64,000 nucleotides of DNA, taken from NCBI RefSeq assembly GCF_910593785.1, contig NZ_CAJVAP010000008.1, positions 1 to 64,000 of the forward strand, given 5' to 3'. Source of the DNA: Leucobacter soli (GTDB lineage Bacteria > Actinomycetota > Actinomycetes > Actinomycetales > Microbacteriaceae). Below the pieces are notes generated by a model. The model saw nothing but the letters and a program-made list of their open reading frames with translations, did not search any database and was not told the DNA's origin. A program made the translations under genes and the position numbers. Shown here piece by piece: positions 58,951 through 64,000 of this stretch; the stretch's first letter is position 1; each line of letters opens with the position of its first letter.

Positions 58951-60453
58951 TCAGGCGATCACGCGGAAGGCGCTTACGGCGGAGTCGAGCGCGCCGCGCA
59001 CGTAGCCGATCGGCGACGCGGCGACGGCCTGCAGGAAGGCGACGGTCTCGGCCGTGATGGTCTCTCCGGGAACGATGTTCGGGATGCCCGGCGGGTAGGC
59101 GGCGAGGGCGTCGGCCGAGATCCGGCCGGCGGCGGCGTCGGCGGGGACGACCTCGGTCGCCGCGAAGTACGCCTCGCGCGGCGTCATCACCCCGGGCCCG
59201 GGCGCGGGGAGCGGAGGCATCGCCGCGCCCGCGGTCGCCCGATCCGCGTCGCGAGTCCCGGCGATCCGGGTCAGCGCGGCCTCCAGCTGTTCGACCTCGA
59301 GAGGCTTGCCGGGGCCGAAGAAGGCGACGATCGCGCTCGACGTGGCGATCTCGAGCAGGATCCCGTCCTGCTCGGCCAGCAGCGAGCGCACCTCGTAGCC
59401 GGTCCGCCCGGTCCGGCTGACGTCGATCGGCACGCGCAGGGGGTCTGCGCCGACGATGTCGGGGAACTCGCCGAAGTCGTCGCCGACCAGCGAGAAGTCG
59501 GCGTGCTCGCGCACCCAGCCGCGCAGTCGGTCCGCGAGGCCGATGCTGAGCTCGAGCAGGTCGGGCCGCGTGACGAGCGCGCGGCGGGCGATGTCCAGCG
59601 AGCCGAGCAGGAGAGAGCTCGCGCTGGTGGTCTGGGTGAGGCGGAACGCGCGATCGAGCAGCGGTTCGAGGCGCTCGGTGAATGGGCCGTCCGAGAGATG
59701 GACCAGTGCGGACTGGCCGAGACTGCCGCCCATCTTGTGGGCGCTCGTGACCACTATGTCGGCGCCGAGGCGGGTCGGCGACTCGGGCAGGGCGTCGTGG
59801 AAGCCGAAGTGGGCGCCCCAGGCCGCATCGACGATGAGCGGGACGCCGTGCGCATGTGCGGCGGCGGCGAGGCCGGGAATGTCGGAGACCGCGCCGAAGT
59901 AGCTCGGGGAGATGACGTAGACGGCGCAGACGGCGGCCCCGTCGGCGGCCGCCCGTGCCAGCTCGCCCACCAGCATCGCGGGGGTGACGCCGTGGTTGAT
60001 GCCGCGTCGGTGGTCGATGTTCGGGGCGAGGAACCGGGGCGCCAGGCCGGTGACGATCAGCCCGTCGGTGAGACTCGAATGCGCGCTGCGCTGGGCGACG
60101 ATCCCGTCTCCGATGCCCAGGCCGGCTGCGGCGAGGACGGCGATGCGGTTGCCCTGCGACGACCCGTTGGCGAGGAACCAGGTGCGATGCGCGCCCCAGG
60201 CGTCGGCGGCGAGCTGTTCGGCCTCGACGAAGGCGCTCTCCGGGCCGACGTCGATGCCGTCGATGAGCTGGGGGATGTCCATCGCCAGTGCGCGCTCGCC
60301 CACGAACTCGGCGAGCTCCTCGGAGAGCCCGCTCGGGGTGCCCGCGTGGCTGGGGACCATGAACATGAGCGGCTGCCGCTCGGCGTGCGCGCGCAGCGCG
60401 GCGGCGTAGGGTGCCGAGGCGTGCTGGGCCTCGCTGAAGCGGCGTCTGGCCAT
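58951..60453 (-). CDS. Orn/Lys/Arg decarboxylase-family PLP protein
   Basis: A 500-residue fold-type I PLP decarboxylase of the short YaaO/SpeA-type: MFMVPSHAG at the start, GSSQGN for cofactor binding, VDAAWGAHFGFH, and PLP Lys in TSAHKMGGSLGQSA. The C-terminal domain ends with the APPGxPxxxPGExI-like AYPPGIPNIVPGETI. It makes a diamine (cadaverine, agmatine or putrescine) from a basic amino acid. GntR-type operator C lies upstream, and the polyamine-type importer is in the same neighbourhood, so a link to amine metabolism is possible. Confidence 0.9.
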   Translation of the reverse strand: MARRRFSEAQHASAPYAAALRAHAERQPLMFMVPSHAGTPSGLSEELAEFVGERALAMDIPQLIDGIDVGPESAFVEAEQLAADAWGAHRTWFLANGSSQGNRIAVLAAAGLGIGDGIVAQRSAHSSLTDGLIVTGLAPRFLAPNIDHRRGINHGVTPAMLVGELARAAADGAAVCAVYVISPSYFGAVSDIPGLAAAAHAHGVPLIVDAAWGAHFGFHDALPESPTRLGADIVVTSAHKMGGSLGQSALVHLSDGPFTERLEPLLDRAFRLTQTTSASSLLLGSLDIARRALVTRPDLLELSIGLADRLRGWVREHADFSLVGDDFGEFPDIVGADPLRVPIDVSRTGRTGYEVRSLLAEQDGILLEIATSSAIVAFFGPGKPLEVEQLEAALTRIAGTRDADRATAGAAMPPLPAPGPGVMTPREAYFAATEVVPADAAAGRISADALAAYPPGIPNIVPGETITAETVAFLQAVAASPIGYVRGALDSAVSAFRVIA

Positions 60454-60520
60454 GGTCTCAATCTCTCGTCGGTGCGGTTCGCCGGATGGGGGAGGCGCGG
60501 TGTCGCGCCCGACCCGCTTG

Positions 60521-60534
60521 GTCTGCTGTCAGAC
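60521..60534. promoter_or_regulatory. GntR-type operator C
   Basis: GTCTG-CTGT-CAGAC; on the other strand its 14-bp core is identical to operator A at 47522. It lies upstream of the decarboxylase gene. Confidence 0.65.
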
Positions 60535-60559
60535 AGTGTACCGAGGGCTGGATCCCTCG

Positions 60560-61630
60560 TCAGGGGACGCGTCGGATCCAGGCCTCGGTCGTGAACTTGG
60601 AGGCCATCAGCTGCTCGGCCGCCGCGTAGTCGGCGTCGCTCAGCTCGTCGGCTTCGCCGCCGTGTCGGTGGGTGAAGGTCTCGAGCATCCGCTCGATGAT
60701 CGCCTCGCGCGGCAGCCCGGTCTGGCTGCGCAGCGGATCCACGCGCTTCTGCGCGCTCGCGGTCCCCTTGTCGCTCAGCTTCTCGCGGCCGATCCGCAGA
60801 ACCCGCGTCATGGCGTCGGCATCCATGTCGTAGGCCATCGTCGCGTGATGCAGCACGGCTCCGCTCGCGAGCCGCTTCTGGGCGGCGCCGCCGATCTTGC
60901 CCAGCGGGCTCGTGATGTCGTTGAGCGGCTGGTAGACGGCGTCGATCCCGAGCGAGCGCAGCGCTTCGAGCACCCACTCGTCGAGGAACGCGTACGATTC
61001 AGCGAATCCCATGCCCTGCACCAGCTCGATCGGCGCGTAGAGGGCGTAGGTGATGGTCGCCTCCGGTTCCATGAACATCGCGCCGCCGCCGGAGATGCGG
61101 CGAACCAGCTGGGCTCCGCGGGCGGCGAGCTGCTCCTCGTCCACCTCGTTCCGCACCGACTGGAAGCTGCCGATGATCACGGCCGGGCGATCCCACTCCC
61201 AGATGCGCAGCGTCGGCCCGCGCTCGCCGCGGCCGACCTGCGTCGTCAGCACCTCGTCGAGGGCGGCGTTCAGCATAGGCGACACCGGGCGGGTGCGCAG
61301 GATCCGCCAGTCGTAGTCCCGCCACTGCGCGGCGCCGGTGAGCGCCCGGCGCACCGCCACCCCGACCGACTCGGGGGTCACCCCGAGCAGCTGCGCGTCC
61401 GCGGGCAGCGCGTGCTGGATCGCCGCGCCGACCTCCTCGACCGTGCTCTCGACGCTCAGCCCATCCACCGCGCCGTTGATGACGTCGAGCAGATCGTCGG
61501 GCTCGAGGAAGAAGTCGCCGCTCAGCCGGAAGTCGGTGATCCGGCCCCCGTCGCCGGCGTCCTCCACCTCGAAGTCGACGACGACCAGCTTGCCGCCGGG
61601 AACCTTGTACTCGCTGTGCTTTCCGCTCAC
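60560..61630 (-). CDS. lplA: Lipoate-protein ligase family protein
   Basis: A 356-residue BPL/LplA/LipB-fold protein. Residues about 100-356 hold RRISGGGAMFMEPEATITYALY and the substrate-binding Lys in DITSPLGKIGGAAQKR. The first 95 residues are an accessory domain (SEYKVPGGKLVVVDFEVED...) that in E. coli LplA sits at the C-terminus, so the order is swapped. It attaches lipoate, or octanoate, to E2 or GcvH-type proteins. It stands between the decarboxylase and a hydrolase without clear operon links. Confidence 0.85.
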   Translation of the reverse strand: MSGKHSEYKVPGGKLVVVDFEVEDAGDGGRITDFRLSGDFFLEPDDLLDVINGAVDGLSVESTVEEVGAAIQHALPADAQLLGVTPESVGVAVRRALTGAAQWRDYDWRILRTRPVSPMLNAALDEVLTTQVGRGERGPTLRIWEWDRPAVIIGSFQSVRNEVDEEQLAARGAQLVRRISGGGAMFMEPEATITYALYAPIELVQGMGFAESYAFLDEWVLEALRSLGIDAVYQPLNDITSPLGKIGGAAQKRLASGAVLHHATMAYDMDADAMTRVLRIGREKLSDKGTASAQKRVDPLRSQTGLPREAIIERMLETFTHRHGGEADELSDADYAAAEQLMASKFTTEAWIRRVP

Positions 61631-61727
61631 CCCTCCAGGCTACGCCGTCGTGCGTGCGGTCGCCGATCGATGACAGCGCCTGATACCGTCCGACGCCGCC
61701 CGTGGCCGACAGTCTCCTTCGGCCGCC

Positions 61728-62654
61728 TCAGCCGCCCGTGACGCGGTCCGTGATCCAGGTGATGAGGTCCGCCGTCACCTCGTCGCGGTTCGTCTCGTTG
61801 AGCGTCTCGTGCCTCGCGCCCGGGTAGATCCTCACCGTGACGTCGCGCACGCCCCGCGCCCGGTAGGCGGCCGCGAGCCGCTGCAGGCCGTCGCCGCGAC
61901 TGAGCGGGTCGTCGCCGCCCGAGACGATGAGCAGGGGGATCTCGGGGGCGAGCCCGGGGCCGGGCGTGCCGAAGAGGCGCAGTCCGTCGGCGACGCCGAA
62001 GAGCTTCAGGATGTCGGCCTCGAAGCACAGCGGGTCCGCGGCGAACGCGACCGAGACGGCCGTGTCGCGGCTCAGCCACTCGAAGCCGTTCGCGCCCGCT
62101 CCGCGCCAATTCCGGTTGAGGTCGCCGCTCTCCATGAAGCGGGCGGTGCGGTACGCGCTGCCCGAGAGGATCACGGCGTCGAAGGCGCGCGGTTCGCGGT
62201 TCAGGATCCGCTGCGCCATGAGCGAGCCCCACGAGTGCCCGAACATCACGAGCGGCAGGTCCGGGTGCCTCTCGCGGATGATGCCGGTCAACTGCCGGAT
62301 CGCGGATTCGGCCGCGCGCAGACCGCCCGGCCCGAGCCGCCCGAGCCGCGAGGTGTCGCCGTCGTACTGCTGCATTCCGGTCCGGCCGTGCCCGCGGTGA
62401 TCGTCCGCGTATACGACGAAGCCGTTCGACACGAGGGCCCGGGCGAAGGCGTCGTAGCGCAACGCGTACTCGCCGACTCCGTGCGAGATCTGCACCACGC
62501 CCAGCGGCCCGGCGCCGTCGAGAGCTCCCGCGATCACGTCGGTGTCGTTGCTCGGAGCACCCGGTCCCCAGCGGTACGCGGTGATCTCGACTCCCCGGGC
62601 ATCGGTGTAGGTGAAGGTCTCGTGCGTCACCTCGTCGCCCGAACGTCCGCTCAT
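61728..62654 (-). CDS. Alpha/beta hydrolase, monoacylglycerol-lipase-like
   Basis: A 308-residue serine hydrolase of the Hydrolase_4 group: QISHGVGEYALRYDAFARALVSNGFVVYADDHRGHGRTG (split), nucleophile Ser in MFGHSWGSLMAQ, Asp in IVSGGDDPLS and His in YPGARHETLNE. This is the monoglyceride lipase/lysophospholipase pattern. I prefer the ATG at 62654, with GGAGG seven nt upstream. No signal peptide. Single gene, following the amidohydrolase gene. Confidence 0.87.
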   Translation of the reverse strand: MSGRSGDEVTHETFTYTDARGVEITAYRWGPGAPSNDTDVIAGALDGAGPLGVVQISHGVGEYALRYDAFARALVSNGFVVYADDHRGHGRTGMQQYDGDTSRLGRLGPGGLRAAESAIRQLTGIIRERHPDLPLVMFGHSWGSLMAQRILNREPRAFDAVILSGSAYRTARFMESGDLNRNWRGAGANGFEWLSRDTAVSVAFAADPLCFEADILKLFGVADGLRLFGTPGPGLAPEIPLLIVSGGDDPLSRGDGLQRLAAAYRARGVRDVTVRIYPGARHETLNETNRDEVTADLITWITDRVTGG

Positions 62655-62734
62655 CTCGATGCCTCCGTGCCAGTCGGGTCCGCGTCCGTGCCGCTGTGCC
62701 AGTGCCTCATGCACCCGAGCCTATTGCCCGAGCC

Positions 62735-64000
62735 TCAGACGACCCGCCGGTGCGCGACCCCGCCGTCGACCAGGGTCAACCGCGAGGCCGTGCCGAGCAG
62801 CGCCTCCGGGGCCTCGTGCAGCGGATCCGCCGCGAACACCACCGCATTGGCGCGGTAGCCGGCCGCGAGCCTGCCGAGCTCGCCGTCGCGGCACGTGGCG
62901 TAGGCGGTGCCGAGCGTCATCGCCTCGAGCGCCTGCTCTGGCGTGAACACCCGTTCCGGCTGGTACGGCGGGCGATCCGCCTCGAGCGCCGACTTCGCGG
63001 TGAGAGCGATGAAAAGGTTGTCGGGCGCCTCGTGGGGCGCGGTGGGCGCGTCGGTGCCGAGCGCGAGGTGCACCCCGGCGGCGCGGAACTTGTGCCAGGG
63101 GAATCCGCCGAGCGCGCGCTCGTCCCCGAGCATCGCCTGCCAGTTGTCGAGCACGGCGGGATCGCAGTGGACCGGCTGCATCGATGCCGTCACCCCGAGC
63201 GCCGCCATGCGCGCGATCGTGTCGTCGGCGACGTACTCCAGGTGCTCCACCCGCGGGCGGCGATCCGCGCGCGGCCCGTTCACGCGTATGCACTCCTGCA
63301 CCATGTCGAGCGCGATCGTGCTCGCCTCGTCGCCGATCGCGTGCAAGGCGAGGCGGAGCCCGGCCGCATCGGCGGCGACGGCCATCGGCAGCGCGAACTC
63401 GCGCTCCCAGATGGGCCCGGGCAGGGCGCCGTTCGCGTAGGGCGCGCGCATCGTGGCGGTGCAGGCGTCGATCACGCCGTCGAGGATGAACTTCACGCCC
63501 ACGATCCGCAGCCAGTCGTCGCCGTATCGTACCGAGACGTCGTCGCGGATGCGTGCGATCCCGTCGATCTGCGCCAGGTCGCGCTCGTGGTCGCCGGTCG
63601 CGGTGAGCAGCCAGTGGGCGTCGACGGGGAACGGCAGCCGGCCGTCCCGGTCCAGGCGTCGGCTGTAGGCGGCGAGCTCCGCGCGGCCGAACGACATCTC
63701 CGTCGCGCCGGTCACCCCGGTCTCGAGATAGGCGGCGAAGGCGTTGTCGAGGAAGCGATCCTGATCCTCGTCCGTCGTGACCGATGCCAGGTAGTCCCAG
63801 CCGTACTGGATGGCGGCGGTCTCGAGCAGGAACCCGGTCGCATCGCCGTGCTCGTCGCGCACGATCTCCCCGCCCACGGGGTCGGGCGTGTCGCGGTCGA
63901 TGCCGATCGCCTCGAGCGCCGCCGAGTTCACCCAGATGGAGTGCAGATCGTTGGCGTCGAGGATCACCGGTACGTCGGGCACGGCCTCGTCGAGCATCGC
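62735..64000 (-). CDS. Amidohydrolase family protein (YtcJ-like), cut by window end
   Basis: At least 420 residues of an amidohydrolase_3 (YtcJ/AepA-like) protein; its N-terminus, with the first HxH metal ligands, lies beyond the right edge. Visible are NDLHSIWVNSAALEAIGI, the His residues in LRLALHAIGDEAS and PRVEHLEYV, and the metal Asp in LGTDAPTAPHEAPD. These metal-dependent enzymes hydrolyse amides or N-formyl compounds; the substrate of this subgroup is mostly unknown. The complete gene is probably about 540 codons. Confidence 0.85.
   Translation of the reverse strand, partial: AMLDEAVPDVPVILDANDLHSIWVNSAALEAIGIDRDTPDPVGGEIVRDEHGDATGFLLETAAIQYGWDYLASVTTDEDQDRFLDNAFAAYLETGVTGATEMSFGRAELAAYSRRLDRDGRLPFPVDAHWLLTATGDHERDLAQIDGIARIRDDVSVRYGDDWLRIVGVKFILDGVIDACTATMRAPYANGALPGPIWEREFALPMAVAADAAGLRLALHAIGDEASTIALDMVQECIRVNGPRADRRPRVEHLEYVADDTIARMAALGVTASMQPVHCDPAVLDNWQAMLGDERALGGFPWHKFRAAGVHLALGTDAPTAPHEAPDNLFIALTAKSALEADRPPYQPERVFTPEQALEAMTLGTAYATCRDGELGRLAAGYRANAVVFAADPLHEAPEALLGTASRLTLVDGGVAHRRVV

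Overview
The window is high-GC DNA with dense, mostly short-spaced genes, GTG starts, ATGA/GTGA gene overlaps and actinobacterial families (MshA-like glycosyltransferase, CopD-CtaG fusion, Zn-independent L28-L33-S14 operon, MMPL and YhgE exporters). This points to a chromosome of a Gram-positive actinobacterium, most likely Microbacteriaceae (Leucobacter-like). That placement is inference from gene content; there is no rRNA here to prove it. No tRNA, CRISPR array, transposase or phage gene was recognised.

Layout. 0-0.4 kb: a copper chaperone gene behind two CsoR-type operators. 0.4-3.1 kb: an MshA-like glycosyltransferase and an amidase. 3.2-7.4 kb: a zinc uptake operon (lipoprotein, ATPase, two permeases, Fur-family Zur) behind two Zur-like boxes. 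7.5-11.2 kb: SGNH hydrolase, the rpmB-rpmG-rpsN operon followed by a train of GNRA-loop hairpins, a class I amidotransferase and HU. 11.2-19.0 kb: copper and NO genes: a three-part membrane/cupredoxin/NirK nitrite reductase, a polytopic membrane protein, a Cys-containing HTH regulator, a DUF2249 protein and a CopD-CtaG protein. 19.1-19.7 kb: dCTP deaminase.

19.8-38.7 kb is a catabolic island that I read as one regulon. It has a DapA-family lyase, a hydroxyacyl-CoA-type dehydrogenase and an MFS carrier; a DadA-like flavoprotein; a [2Fe-2S]/FAD dehydrogenase; a divergent two-subunit glycine-decarboxylase-like PLP enzyme with no H or T protein; an ATP-NAD-kinase/AcoX-like protein; a class III aminotransferase; a semialdehyde dehydrogenase; SDRs; an IclR regulator; and a polar amino-acid ABC importer. 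Four related 17-bp sites lie in its three divergent promoter regions. The substrate is unknown; an amino-acid-like or cyclic imino-acid compound is the best guess.

38.7-46.8 kb: an old-yellow-enzyme reductase, an SDR-TetR pair and, divergent from them across two TetR operators, an MMPL plus YhgE/Pip export pair. 46.8-60.5 kb: a second catabolic island under a FadR-type GntR regulator. Its genes encode a flavin reductase, an aldehyde dehydrogenase, a luciferase-like monooxygenase, an alpha/beta hydrolase, a carboxymuconolactone-decarboxylase-like protein, a polyamine-type ABC importer, a DUF1185 protein with a small partner, an aldo/keto reductase and an Orn/Lys/Arg decarboxylase. An identical-core palindrome (GTCTG-N4-CAGAC) occurs at three promoters. 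60.5-64 kb: lipoate ligase, a monoacylglycerol-lipase-like hydrolase and an amidohydrolase cut by the window end.

Two intergenic regions 47 kb apart (9.7 and 56.6 kb) carry the same 79-bp element of three 19-bp units in a fixed arrangement, which I could not match to anything I know.
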